Position numbers and translations under genes: made by a program
Notes under the pieces: generated by a model
Told to the model about the DNA's origin: nothing
The model's input: the letters and a program-made list of their open reading frames with translations, nothing else
The model's database searches: none
Shown: positions 33,400 through 45,754 of the stretch, in pieces
Position numbering within the stretch: the first letter of the stretch is position 1
Layout of the letters: each line of letters starts with the position of its first letter
Assembly (NCBI RefSeq): GCF_000143415.4
Contig: NW_003314351.1
Coordinates: forward strand, 537,942-601,941
From: Selaginella moellendorffii
Lineage: Eukaryota > Streptophyta > Lycopodiopsida > Selaginellales > Selaginellaceae
Direction: 5' to 3'
DNA: 64,000 nt

Positions 33400-34370
33400 T
33401 CCTGGAATTGGCGATGCTCATTAGCAAACTTTTCCACTCTATCCTAAGCTGCATGCAAATTCTTTTTGCACACCACCAGAATCTCATCAAGTTCTGTGGC
33501 CAAATCAGTCACCTCAGAATCAAGCTTATCTTGAACGTCCTTACTCAAATGCAATCCCAAATCCACTACTGTTCAGGGATGCCTTCTAAATATGGCAAAG
33601 TAAGGACTTAGCTTGGTCCACTATGTTGGCTATTGTTGTAAGCAAATTGCATTAGCAGAAGATATAGATCCCACTGTCCTTTCCTTTGACTAATGCTACA
33701 ACATAGCATATCCTCCACCTCCTAATTCACACGCTCAATTTGCCCATCTGTTTAAGGATAATCTCCACTTGAGAGTTTTAACGTCACTTGCATAGCCTTT
33801 GCAAAGCTCTTCCAAAATCCACTTATGAACTTTGAATCTAGATCACTAAGGATGTCCTCCAGCAAACCAAAATCAAGAAAAACCTTCTCCAAGTAAACCA
33901 CAATCAAGTCTGAGGCAATAACAATCTTTCGAAAAGCCAACAACCGCACATACTTTGTCAACCGATCCACTATAACCCATACTTGCTCCTTTTGCATCTG
34001 TGTTTGTGGCAAACAAGTGATGAAATTCATAGAGATACTACATCAATGGCTCTGAGGAATAGGTAAAGATTGCAAAAGTCCCCTCGGCTTCTCCCATGGC
34101 ACCTTAACTTTCTGATAGAGCTCGTATATACAATACTTGAGGATATCAGCCTTCATATTCCTCCAATAAAAATTATGCTTAATCAACTCATATGTCTTCT
34201 TCCCCCCAAAATGACTGGCTTCTGAACGATCATGATAATGGAATAAAACTTGAGTAATTAACGCATTCACTCGTGGCAAATATACATGGCCATTGTAGTA
34301 GAGAATCCCATCCACCAATGAGAAAGGGGCTTCCATCTGGTCTCGTAAAGAGGCCACCTCAGCATCCTAA
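33400..34370 (-). pseudogene. Gypsy integrase, decayed
   Basis: At 34043-34357 there is an HHCC-type zinc-binding region (HYHDRSEASHFGGKKTYELI...) with FYWRNM, and at 33752-34030 the core (VDRLTKYVRLLAF, DLDSKFISGFW). The HxxxxS/H spacing and the DRLTK and SDxDxxF landmarks identify a Ty3-type integrase. Several stops separate the pieces, and the expected second Cys pair is changed (YCIYELYQK). Confidence 0.8.
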
Positions 34371-34546
34371 GCCTAAGCACGCTCAACCAACTACCCAAAC
34401 TTGCTGACCAGCTTACTCAAATGATGACAAAATCGTGTTTGTAACGTTGTCATATGACGAACATGGGATTAAGCATCTACCACTATATTTGATTTTCCCA
34501 AACAATGCTCAATAGGAAACTCCCCAAACTCCATGAGTTTGACCAT

Positions 34547-34948
34547 CTAACGAGCTTGCCTAGTGTTTAACTCCTTTTGTGTGAAAAGATACACAAGTGG
34601 TTTGTGATCTGTCAACACCACAAACACTGCACCATAAAGATAATGCTGCCACGTCCGCAAAGCATGAACAATAGAGAGTAACTCTTGCTCATATGTGGAA
34701 TAGCATTGCTCTGTGGAATTCAAAGTTTGACTCTCATATACAATAGGCTGTCCTTCTTGCATGAGAACTCCTCCCAGTGCATAACCACTTGCATCACATG
34801 TCACCTCGTAAGGTTTCGATGGATTAGCAATGCGAAACACTGGAGTCTCGCTTAATAATCGTTTTAGTGCCACAAAGTTTTCCTCTTGTGGCTTCTTCCA
34901 CTCAAATGGCACATTCTTGCATAACAACCATGTCAAAGGAATAACCAC
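34547..34948 (-). pseudogene. Gypsy RNase H domain
   Basis: An open 133-codon stretch contains FEWKKPQEENFVALK, CDASGYALGGVL, YSTYEQELLSIVHALRTWQHYL and LTDHKPLVYL, the standard order of Ty3-type RNase H with its catalytic Asp and Glu. It is flanked by stops on both sides. Confidence 0.88.
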
Positions 34949-34960
34949 CTCTACAAACTT

Positions 34961-35943
34961 ATGCTAGAAATGTTAGTAGTAACTAGCCATACCAAGAAAA
35001 CTGTGCAACTTGGCCACTATATTTGGTGTAGGCTAGTTTTCCACCCAACCACCTTCCTTGAATCCATCTTGACACCCTTAGATGTCACAATATGGCCTAG
35101 ATATTCCACCTCTAACTTTGCAAACTCACATTTGTTCTTTTTCACATAAAGTTTGTTGTCTTAAAGTAACAAAAGAACCTTGCACAAATGCACCTTATGC
35201 TCCTCCATATTCTTGCTGAAAATAAGAATATCGTCCAAGAAAATCTGCACAAACTCATGAAGATAATGCCCAAATACCTCCATCATCAACCGAGTAAATG
35301 TGGCTGGTGCATTCGTCAAACCAAATGGCATAATTGTAAACTCAAAATGTCCAAAGCTTGTGTTGAATGCCATCTTGGAGATCGATGCATCATCTATTGC
35401 AATCTAATGATATCCACTCCTCAGATTAATTTTGGTAAACACTCGTGCTTCACCAAGCTTGTTTAGGATATCATCCATATATGGCATCGGCATCTTATCC
35501 TTCACTGTCTTCTTGTTCAAGGCACAATAGTCAATATACATCTGCATTGAACCATCCTTCTTTTTCACAAGCAAGACTAGAGCACCAAATAGAGACTTAC
35601 TTGGCTGAATAAATCCAAACTCAAGTAACTCCTTGATTTGTCGTTGAACTTCTTACTCCTCTGTATAACTTAACTGAAATAGACGCTAGTAAATTGGCCA
35701 TGTCCCCAACTCCAATGTAATCCCATGCTCCACACCTCGTAATGGAGGCAATCTATGAAGAAGTTCAGATGGAAAAACATTAGAAGACTCATCAAGTACA
35801 TCCTGTATTGCTGCTTCTCCCCCACATGTGCCTTGGTCCCCTGAGTCACAAACAAACAGCAAGTAACTTGAAAGTGCTTTTCCATTACAACAACCTCGCT
35901 TCAAAGATGTAGCAGAGAGCATAGCAACTGGTGGTTGAACTCC
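34961..35943 (-). pseudogene. Gypsy reverse transcriptase, interrupted by stops
   Basis: The minus strand reads PPLRGVEHGI (about 35740), KKKDGSMQMYIDY, MAFNTSFGHFEFTIMPFG, LTNAPATFTRLM and the catalytic FLDDILIFS (35161-35373). Stops occur where glutamine is expected. The clearest is TAG at 35404-35406 within the normally invariant SGYHQI motif. Others lie in the segments before and after the PIY/RLFQ motif near 35690. The frame is otherwise well kept, so decay is mostly by point mutation. Confidence 0.85.
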
Positions 35944-35947
35944 CTCT
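35944..35947. repeat. Candidate 4-bp target duplication CTCT of copy B (left)
   Basis: CTCT precedes the left TIR and CTCT follows the right TIR (47563-47566). A 4-bp match can occur by chance, and the adjacent gypsy sequence is missing material, so this is tentative. Confidence 0.45.
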
Positions 35948-35971
35948 AAGCTCTATTTCGTTAAAGTGGGA
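35948..35971. repeat. Left terminal inverted repeat of copy B
   Basis: Starts AAGCTCTATTTCGTTAAAG and ends TGGGA. Perfect inverted match to 47539-47562. Confidence 0.92.
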
Positions 35972-36606
35972 TTTATTCAGTAAAATGGGACTAGGTACAA
36001 ATTTTCAAGTATTTGAAAATGACGTGAAATTATATGTTTTTTGTCCAGGGGCTAGACATATCTGGGGCATGGTGACTAGCGTGGTGACTTTGTGTCCAGA
36101 CTGAGTCCATCTGGTTGTATAATAAATCTCATTGTCAAGGTGAACAAGTTGAATCTGAAACTAAAGAAGAGCGATGGCATGCGCGCACACACTATTTGTT
36201 TGTTCATTGAGCGTGTGGTGAGCTTTCCAAGATGAACGTCATTCCTATTAGCCAGACATATAACTTAATGGTGAGAACATTTAGATATTATTCAATGTTA
36301 TCTTTTTCTAACGAATCTAATTGTGAAGGTGTAGCAAGAGGCATTGCTAGTTTGGAGAAGTCATTAACTCATTTGACCCTTAGTGTATTTTCATGAAACT
36401 AAATAACATTCATATTATTAAGGAATTTCTCTAGTACCTTTTTTTTACGACATAGAGGCTTGCATTTCTTTCAAAGGTGATTTAGTAAAAGGCCTGAGGG
36501 CACATGCCATTCTATTTCTCAGACCGGTATTAAGATATACTAGTGCAAAGGGAAAAAGGTATTTGGTGATCAAGTAAATGGCATGAGGGCACACGCCATT
36601 ATAAGC

Positions 36607-36864
36607 CTAAGCGCTAGTGGACACCTCCTTTTTGGTACTCTCAGCGGTACTATCATCCTTCTCCGGGTCAGTTGTTTTGCTTTGGATTGTTGTCTCTGAC
36701 GTTATTGGGGTGTTCTCAATAGTTGTTAATGTTGCCGTTTGTTCAGAAAAATGATCACCTGGAGTATAGTACGGGGAGTTTGGAAGACTTATATATTCTA
36801 CATCTTCACCTATCTCCTTCTCCGTCTCCTTTTCTGCCTCACTTACAGATTTTGTGCTTGCCAT
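36607..36864 (-). CDS. Small acidic Ser/Thr/Glu-rich reading frame (85 aa), copy B
   Basis: Counterpart of 2014-2271, open over its full length. The differences from copy A that I found are three replacement changes. No domain recognised. It sits downstream of the transposase gene in the same orientation, about 0.7 kb away, and ends 8 bases before a palindrome. Confidence 0.35.
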   Translation of the reverse strand: MASTKSVSEAEKETEKEIGEDVEYISLPNSPYYTPGDHFSEQTATLTTIENTPITSETTIQSKTTDPEKDDSTAESTKKEVSTSA

Positions 36865-37577
36865 GAGAACGCTCTTCACCCTAAAATATGGAGTTCGTTG
36901 TGTTATAAAAGGAAACCAACACACACGCTGCAAGGGAATGATGGTACATAAAGCACGTAAGCCCACAATATGGGTTTATGTGCCATTAATATGGGCCACA
37001 CGCCATATTATTAGATTTATGCACGTATGATTGGTAAATGCATATGTCACATCATCTTCGTTTTACCTCACACACTATATCAGGCCTAATGAACCATATC
37101 ACATGTGCGCACATGCTATATATATGGAGAAGTATTATGCAAGGATAGAAAAATTCAATGCATGATTGTGGAGAGCAATGGTATGAAGCCACATGCTAAA
37201 TAACATTTTAGAGAAAGAATTAAAATAGAAACATGCAAACAGTACTGAGTGGACCAAGACTTAGAAGTGCACAATTGAATGAGGTATTTCTAATAAATAT
37301 TTCACTCACCTCATATAGGAATGGCTACCACTCTCAAATGGCGTATCGCTTCATGCCATCACCTCGCAATTTGTTATAACAATCCGATGAATTCATATTC
37401 GGCTTGTTCACCTTGAACTTTAAGTAAGATTTGCTAGAACAACTAAGAATTTATACTTGTTATTTGTATCATCTCACCTAGGAATGGCATAAGGCCACAT
37501 GCCATCACGCCTCCTCTGATTCAGATTCGGATTGTTCACCTTGAAATAAAATACATTAGAAACTTAGTAAAGGAATA

Positions 37578-40500
37578 TTAATGAATCTCACCTTGAACCC
37601 GGGTTATGAATGCTCTTGCTGCATCTCTTGCATGGTCTGGCAAGGTGATGGTGGCACTCTGCTTCCGCATCCAACCATGCACAACATTATCCACCGATAT
37701 GCTCATGCTGGGATCCCTTGGATTCAGCACCCATCTATTTTCTAGGCAATCCTTCGTATATCCGGAACTTGGCTTGAACCACTCCACAGTTACATTGAAG
37801 GAGTTAGTTTCCGCGTCCTCCTCTGCATCAGTGATGCAGTGCCCCACCCATATCATTTGTTTTTTATTACTGGGTCTGACAAGCACGACCATTCCTTTGC
37901 AGACCTGTATTGGATTGAATGCTGAATCCGGCTTCTTGTTCCTCGGCCCACAATAGTGATCCTCAACATCATTATCTGTCACTGCATTTCCAGAGGACAT
38001 TGTTCCGCTAGTATCTGGTGCTCTGGGTTCTGGCCAAAAGGACTCTTCCAATTCTTCATATACAACTGGCCCATTTTGCATAGTAGATATAATCTTCTCC
38101 CAGTATTCAAGCAAAGGCTTGCACCTCTTAAAATAGGATTCTCCACCAAACACCAACCCCCTCTTCCAGAAGGCAATATGCTATTTAATCCCGGCCACTA
38201 TACTTTCCTGGTCTTTGAGTCCATCCGGGTGCATCGGCTGTGGGGAACCCTGAGGAATCATAGGTTCCCCAGTTATGGGATCTCTCTTGAAGAGTTCAAT
38301 GCCGTCCACTGGCAGCCACACTGTGTCCCATTCTCTCATTTTGTACCTCATCACTGGAGCACCGTCACGCATGCTGAAATGAAACTGAAGAGGCTTGGAG
38401 TGGCCAATCAGCGTTTCGGATCCGTCCCTGATGTAGCCTCTTACAAACCCCTTAAAGTCTGGAACCTCTGTCAGAAGTGCAGCTTCAACAGTGCCTTTGA
38501 TGCAATTTTGGAATTCATCGTAGAGTTGTGGGAGGGTGAGGACATTGGATCGCCGGAGGGACTCTGCCAGGTGACTGAACATGGCATCGACGTCTTCATG
38601 AGTGTGCCCAACCATGAGAAAGCCAAGTGTAACCGTTTCAAATATGCCTTTGGCAACAAGCATCGCCAAGTACGCGAAGACGTACATGTTTTTGTTCTCA
38701 CTGCCAGCATTCTCTGTTTGGAGCAGAAGATGGGGTGGAAGGCCACATCGGCCGCAAGAACTTCCTTGAGATTCTGCTTCGTTTGGATGAGGCTGTGCAT
38801 TCACCGGGCGACCAGCCTCGTCGGAATGGCATGAGGCCTCACGTGATAACCCTACAATCTGATGGCCAACATATTCACTGGGATGGCATGGGGCCCCACG
38901 CGATACTACAAGCCTTTGCTCCTCCTCCAGCTGAACCCTGTATGGGGTTCGATCGACAAGGGCCTTATGCAAGGGTTGGCCGTTCAGCTCAGTCTGCGCA
39001 CTTTGTAGAGACCTTAAGTGTTTTGCTAGGGACGCAATCATCATGTTTGCACCCCCACCACCCCATAGAGGTACAAAGAAGTTCCTATAGTTCTGGGCAC
39101 CATACCCATGAGCGATTATGCCAAACAGAGACACAGGCAGCTGCATGGATGAAGAGATTGCTTTGGGGGCAGGATTGAGTCGAGGTAAGCACGTCTTTTT
39201 CTGGTCCATTTTGTCGTGGATGATGCAGAGGTAAGAGTCAGGTCTCTCCATGGAGAGAATCTTGTTATGATAATATGCAGTCCTGCAGCTTCTCTGCTCG
39301 ATGTTGTGGTCGAGCTGCCTTCTAACCAACGTCTCTCGCTCTTGAGCGCTGCCAGAATTCTTTGACAAAGCCATTTTGATAGCAGTGCACTCGTCACACT
39401 TTGAAAAGCTGGAGTACTTTCCTATACTCACATCCCTGAACCTGTTGCTCCACAATCTACTAAATCTACATTGGCTCAGCTTCTTGTAGCCATTACTCTG
39501 GAGTTCCCGATTCACATCTTCCAATATGGCCCCCTTGGTATACATGGAAGGGAGAACTCGTTGGGTGTCTCGTGTTCCATCTTCCAAGAGGCGGGTTTTA
39601 TGTGGTTGCTGCTCGCTACATGTCTCGACAAACCACTTGAAGATTGCCTCTCCATATACAACATGACCCCTGGTTTTGTGCGTACCGTTGTTCCTATGGA
39701 CTGCCTGTTGAACCCTTTATTCCTCGAACTCAGTTTTGATTCTGTAGAATGTGGTTCGAGGGACTCCATAAATGATTCGCCATGCCTTCATGCAGACCAA
39801 ACCCCTCTGGAAGACCATGCCCCCCACCTGATGTTCTGAAGCATTAACAGATGAACGTAATGCCTCATACACAAAATTGCGAGCTGCCTTCCAGGACAAT
39901 GTCTTGTATCTTGCTCTCTCCTCTTCAATAGCATCCCAATCAGCATGTTGACAGCACCTCCTCTTGCAACAAGCAACTGTCGAGACCATTCGAACCTCCA
40001 TCGCCATTTTCTGCCTTTTCGGTTCGTTGCTCAAATCCCTTTGGCTGCGCTTTAGGAAGGTGTACTTTCTTTTCCCATGAAGAGATGTTCTGTCATCAGT
40101 TGTAGTGGTGTTTGATTGTGAATCCTTCACATTCTCAAACACTAAGTGCCTCAATTTCCACCGCACAATGCTTCCAATAGTCAGACTGTTTTCTTCTGTG
40201 TCAACAACCTCTAAAATCGCAACTCCAATATCATCCCAGCCCAATTCTTGATTAGCAACCGCATCTCTTGGATCGACAACTGTGGCTAAGCCCTCAGCTA
40301 CCACCTCCCCCTCGGGGTTGTTTAGAAACACCTTCGCCTGAATCCATGTAGCACGGTTCTTAAGATCCACGGAGGGAACATGCGTCGCACTTGCGCTATC
40401 CCCAACATCTGCTTTCTTCTGAAGATTTTTCAAGGCAACAACAACATTTACCCCGACGACCATCTCTCCTCATTCAATAGCGACCACATTCCCATCGAAG

Positions 40501-40646
40501 ACAGTCTCTACTGATACAGCAGCATTGCCTTCCCCAAGCCTTTGACAGTGTATAACAAAGTTCCGATCCATAGACACAAGGGTCCCTTTTGCAACTCTCT
40601 TCCCACCATTCAAAATGTAAACCTTTTCCCCAACCCTAAAGGCCAT
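37578..40646 (-). pseudogene. DUF7869-type putative transposase, full length, three in-frame stops
   Basis: A single frame of 1023 codons runs from ATG at 40646 (MAFRVGEKVYILNGGKR) to the stop at 37578, without frameshift. Landmarks: an N-terminal SH3-like part; KAWRIIYGVPRTTFYRIK (about 290-307), a DNA-binding-like segment usual in this family; FSKCDECTAIK (about 414-424); CIIHDKMDQKK (Asp 478 and 481); QTENAGSENKN (645); VGHTHEDVDAMF (679-690); FGGESYFKRC. These fit an RNase-H-like transposase. Internal stops are TGA at 40470-40472, TAA at 39717-39719 and TAG at 38181-38183. Residue 645 is Glu (codon 38712-38714) where copy A and the family have Asp, probably a catalytic position. Two palindromes lie in the frame (codons about 581-607). 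Transposase function is inferred. Confidence 0.72.
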
Positions 40647-41009
40647 TCTGAAAGTGCAGAAAAGAAGTTAAGACCATACAAAAAATGATTGGAGAATGGC
40701 CTAAATCATAACATACCAAACAACCTCAATAGCATGAGGCCACATGCCATTATTCAAACATGCTATTGACACCCACGTGAAATTTCGCATTCACAAAATT
40801 GGCATGACGCCTCATGCCATCTTGATATACACACAGCTACAGGCAAGTAAAAACATATATGACAATACGCTAGCCATGAAATTGCAAGGGCCCAAGATGG
40901 CATGTGGCTTCATGCCATTTCTAAATGTGGTCCTAAGCCATTCCATGGTGAACATACCAGGAAGCACAAGTGCCGAATATCAAGAGGAAGCGGTAGCCAC
41001 ACCAAAGAC

Positions 41010-41220
41010 AGTGTCGCTCGCAACACCGCAACTACTCGTAGCGCCGCTCGCAACACTGCAACTGCTCGTAGCGCCGCTCGCACAAACTGCCACTCGCATA
41101 AACTGCCGCTCGCAATGGCGCTCGCAATGCCGCAACCGCTCGTAGACGCATAAACCACAGCTCACAACGCCGCTTACACAAGGCCGCTCACAATGCCGCT
41201 TACACAATGCCGCTTTGCAG
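41010..41220. repeat. GC-rich degenerate tandem repeat (CCGCTCGCAA type)
   Basis: Irregular repetition of CGCTCGCAACACTGCAACTG-like and GCCGCTCGCA/GCCGCTTACA units. Frames through it are not convincing genes. Confidence 0.7.
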
Positions 41221-41440
41221 TGTCGATGGAAAGGTCAGTGCACACCAAACTGTAAAATCTTGGAGTGAAATAACGGTCGGATCTATGGCAAATGCCCCTG
41301 AAAAATTGTAAGGCTCGTGTGGTCTCATGTGGTGTCCGTTCGAGATGCTTCTTTGCAGAGTCATCAAGAAAGACATTGTATACCATTCTGTAAAATCTAG
41401 TTGCGATCTAACGGTTGGATCTCCAGCAAACTCAAAAAAA
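41215..41440. repeat. Imperfect direct duplication of about 90 bp
   Basis: 41215-41310 (TTTGCAGTGTCGATGG...CTGTAAAATCT...AACGGTCGGATCT...GCAAA) is repeated with divergence at 41352-41440 (TTTGCAGAGTCATCAAG...CTGTAAAATCT...AACGGTTGGATCT...GCAAA). Confidence 0.6.
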
Positions 41441-41693
41441 TCTCGCGCGTGTGAGAATATTCTAGGAATATACTCCTATGTCCCCCTGAAAATGGCATGC
41501 AGCCCCACGCCATTCAAGAGATAACGCCAGATGACGCCGAGCATTTTTTGGTGCATTTTTTGGGATTTTTTGTATACCATTCTTTATTTAGCTGAACATC
41601 TGGCATTTTTGGAAATACAAGATGCTTTGGAATATCCAATCATGCATGGTATAAATATAGCGAGGGTATTAAATGATATCCCAATCATGATCT

Positions 41694-41834
41694 TTCTTTT
41701 GGATTTCGCGTGCATGCAGTCTGAGGAATGATGACGTTGCGGATTTCTTTTGGATTTCACGTGCATGCATGCGCGCGGCGATCCAGAAATTAATGGTGGC
41801 GCCCAAGTCCGAGGAATGATGACGTGGCGGGATT
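41694..41834. repeat. Interleaved direct repeats in divergent promoter region
   Basis: TTCTTTTGGATTTCGCGTGC (41694) recurs at 41745 with one change. GAGGAATGATGACGTTGCGG (41724) recurs at 41811 as GAGGAATGATGACGTGGCGG. Confidence 0.65.
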
Positions 41835-41884
41835 ACCAACCGTCGTGACATTTCGCGCGTGTGAGGTTAGGTTTTGCATTTTGC

Positions 41885-42055
41885 TTCGTACTCACGCTCG
41901 CACACTCGCGCTCGCATCGCGCTCCCACTCGCGATCACGCTCACATTCGCGCTCATCTACCTTCTCTACAGGTTTCTCGTGTGCATCGGCGTCCACTCGC
42001 GCTTGCATCACACTCGCGCTCGCATCGCGCTCGTGTGCATCGACGTCCACTTCAA
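41885..42055. repeat. CGCGCTCGCAT-type short tandem repeats
   Basis: Runs of ACTCGCGCTCGCATCGCGCT-like units in two blocks around 41890-41960 and 41985-42040. Confidence 0.65.
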
Positions 42056-43680
42056 GACACACCCAGTTTGTAACTTCGCCGCCAACTCCGCCGCCCACTC
42101 CGCCACCCACACGCAGCCCACTTGGCGTCCCGGGAGATTTCAGTGCCACTCTCCAACTGTAAGTGGCAGAGTAGCCTTGCTGCTACGATCTGCTGCACAC
42201 ACAGTGCACATTCGCCAGCGAGTCCGGCCTCGATTGTCACGGCCTCCATTCGGCTTCAAATGGTAAGTCTTTTAAGCCAAGTAGAAAATGGCATGAGGCC
42301 ACATGCCATTCAGTAGCAACATTGGCATGCACCGATTGGGCTCTCGAGTGCAGTCCGGTTACAGATGGCGTGTAGCCTCACGCCATCTTAGGATGCAGCC
42401 TCAAGACATCTGATGCAGTGGTGAATGGCGTGTGGCCTCACGTTATTTCCAGCTGCTAGCTTTTCATCTGTCAGCTCTAATTGTTGTGCATTTCTGAATA
42501 GGCGAGGAATTGCATTCTTCTTCCAGCCACTGTCAATGTGGATGCAGAGAAGGGGGAGGAGCTCACCAGTTGGACTTTCGGGATGAAAGGCGAGGATCTG
42601 AGGCTGTACAACACAGATGGTGGGAGAAAAGAATGCATGGGGATCCTCATCCAAGTGACAGACACTCCATGCAGTTCCATGCAAGAATATGGACTGGCAC
42701 TTGTGGTAGAGACAGCGTCCGCCTTCAAGATCCACCTTGCACATCCTAGTAGCTTCCCGGAGGGGGGCAGCGGCTATAAAGAATTCCTAGAGGGAGCTAA
42801 GGAGAGGTTGTCCAGGAGTCCCACAATTTCAAAGACGCTGCGGGTCTATGAAGATCACATGGAATCCACGGACCTTACCTACGGCGATGTTCAAAAACTA
42901 TATTCCAACATTGAGCCGTTGAAAGTGACTCTAGTTCGCGAAGCGAAGGGGAAGGGGGTCGATCTGGAAACTACCCCGAAGCAGAAAAGGGTGGTCAAGC
43001 TCAAGCCGACGTCCGACTCTCCTGGTCCAAAAAAGAAGCTACTCGGTGATGCCATTGCCTCGGGTTCGAACACTACACCCACCAAAAAGAAGAGCCGCAA
43101 AGAGCAAAAAGAGCAAGAAGAGGCAGCAAAAATCGTCGCAGATAATAGTACTTGTTACTATTCCAACAAAGTATATACAATCGACGTGAGCCACATCGAC
43201 ATCCAAAGCAAATACAACCACAGGCTAGTATCTGATGAGTGGGTGGAGAAACTGAAGCAGAAGATGCTGGCAAGTCCAGTAACACCCGACATCGCAGACG
43301 TGATCCCCTACTACCGAACAATGAAGGGCGAGACGAGGTTTCCAGACTTGATCAATAGGAAGGTGTTGGACGATCAGAACATCCAGTTCTATGCCGTCTC
43401 CGGGCAGCATTCTAGTTTGGCGATGCAACAGATAGTTGTGGATATTATGGTGGGCGAGGAGGTGAAGAAAGTCTTCAAGACAAGAGTTGTCCGCCTGATA
43501 AAAGGCAACTCACCCCTCCGATCTATCATATCCATCTCCCACGCGCAGAATGTCAAGCAAGAAACGTGCTACAAATCGGGTCTGCATGAGACATTGGCAC
43601 GAACACGGAAGCTCTGGGTTCAACTGAAGAAGCCACAAAAACCAGGACAAGGACGTGCACTAGCAACTAGCGCCTGGCAG

Positions 43681-43734
43681 GTAAGCCTCGTTGCATGTGG
43701 CATAGCATGTGGCCTCACGCCATTTCCATTGCAG
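43681..43734 (+). other. Probable 54-bp intron containing a palindrome
   Basis: Begins GTAAGC, ends TTGCAG, and holds the palindrome 43702-43723. Its length is a multiple of three and it has no stop, so retention would also keep the frame. Splicing is inferred from the perfect borders and from continuity of the flanking protein. Confidence 0.6.
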
Positions 43735-45754
43735 GAATTCTCGAGTCTTCTCTCGAAAACACTGGGGGTCAATGACACACTCAGCATCCATAACATTCTA
43801 CTCGCGACAAAAGTTGTTTTTGACAAATGGGTAGATGTGCTGAGGAGGTACCATGACGGGGAGTTGCTAAACTCAATGGGTGTGGAGGACGGCCGGAAGC
43901 CCAATGATTTGAAGCTCAACGCCTTGCGTTTCTTGCGGTCTCTAGACGACGACGACCTTCTGACAGTGGCTAATGCTCTTCTACGTGGTGAGGTAGTCTT
44001 CAACAAGACCAAAATGACTCCTGGCCATATTGTGACATACGAGGACTTGTGCACGACTCTGAGAGCTCGTGCGCTATTGAAGGATTGGATCTTCGAGCAA
44101 GTGGCCGTGGAGAGGGTGAGCATCGACACCATGCAAGAGATGATGGAAGAGCTGAAGTTGTCAAATGAAGACATCGACGAGTACGTGAAGGGGGCCCCCA
44201 AGTTCATCGATCTGCTGCGGGATGCCACGAAAAGTAAAGCTGAGAAGTTGGATCAGTATCCAAATTTCATTAAGAGGGATGTCGACCGCCGGCTTCAGAA
44301 ACAGCTCGACCCCGCAGCAGAGGCCTATCGAGAACCTTACCGGGTATACGTGAATTCGGATGAGGATCAAAGGTGGAGGAGCATCGTTTCCCGCGGAGAT
44401 GAGTAGGTCAAGAACATCTTTTGTGTGATGGACTTCACAAGCGAGGAGATCACTCATGCAGACGAAGTCAGCTCCATCATTGACTTAATGGTGGGACTTG
44501 CGGAGGTGGAATCTTCAATCCACTATATGATCTACGACTCCGAATCCTATCACAAGTTCTGGAAGGCCTTGAACAAGGTGAAGGCTCGGTTGAAAGGCAA
44601 GGAGATGCAGGAGATCCATGGGATAATGGCTAAGAAGAAGATACTGACGAATGTCCGCATCTTCACACTCGCCTTTGTTATTGGTCCTGCAGCAGAGTGG
44701 GACTGGAGTGACTTCCCAGCTTCGTTCGACAAGGCCAATCGAATTGATCTGAGGGAGGTCAATTTACCCATGCCTGAGGAACTAAAGACGGCTATGGAGC
44801 TTTCGAATCCAGAGAAAGCTCCAGGTGCAGCATGGGAAATGCTCAGCTGGGTCTTCAACGCAATAGCGGGTGGGTCACCTGCTTCCGACTCAGAGGTACA
44901 ATGGATGAGGGATGCTTTTCAAGTTAGGGCCACGTTTTTCTCATCTCGTCGTCTTCGAAGGGTGCAAGAACGTGCAGAAACCATGTTAAGACAGTCAGGT
45001 GAGGATACGGTCCTAGGTCACGCACTAAAACAGGCTGTGGATGTCTTGTATTTTGAGATGGAGACTCGGCCAGATGATTTTCCCAAGATGGTCCTGGAAG
45101 AACAAGCCATCAAGCCTGAGCAGCCTATGGAAGAAATGCAGGAGGGGGATGAGGAGCCAGAGAAAGATAATGAGCAGGAAGAGCAGAAGGACGAAGAGGA
45201 GGACAAAGAAGAGGAGGACGAAGAGGACTTGGATGGTCCTCACAATGGTGACGATCACAATAACAACGACGACGATAATGATGACGATGGCCAGCCTGAG
45301 GTGGCCAAAGAGCAGCGGAGGAAGGTCATACAAGACAAACCATCAGGTAAATAATAGTACATCCATTCCTAACCTTTTACCATTTCTAACATTGTCCATG
45401 TAGGTCGCAAAGCAAATGGTAAGTAGAGATTATTCAGTTGAATTAAGATACAAACTCTAGCCTTTAGTGTCGAGGAAGGATAGTGCCAAGCAAGGGTCGA
45501 AACGTATGTCCAATCCTTCAGAATCAGCAGTGCGCCCAAGTGATATCGGTCCTAGTTCCTCAATAGCAGTTGATGGTAAATACAATATAGTCGATTCAAT
45601 GTGCTAATGAGTTTGTTTTTAGTAGCCAGTAGGGAGGATACCATCTCAATCGAAGGGAGATATTTGGACATGCATATGGATCCGCCAGTGGACTCTACTT
45701 GCCTGCAAGAGTCATCAGAGCTGGTGGAGGCTACTATCCATATCAACGCCAAGC

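Larger units (their letters stand above)
40647..42537. promoter_or_regulatory. Divergent intergenic region of copy B
   Basis: About 1.9 kb between the two divergent genes, holding seven palindromes (40729, 40799, 40897, 41492, 42288, 42365, 42425), two GC-rich short-repeat blocks and two pairs of direct repeats. Both genes must be promoted from here. No clear TATA boxes are assigned. TGACGT-like elements (41731, 41819) occur in duplicated segments. An exon of the plus-strand gene may lie near 42200-42266, since an AAATG/GTAAGT donor-like site is at about 42262. Confidence 0.5.

Noticed and set aside
37956-38834. A 292-codon plus-strand frame opposite the transposase
   Set aside because: Antisense of the conserved QTEN/GHTHEDVD region; no domain of its own and broken in copy A.
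41824-42316. Ser/Arg/His-rich frames upstream of the spliced gene
   Set aside because: Produced by the GCTCGCAC-type short repeats, open in several frames.
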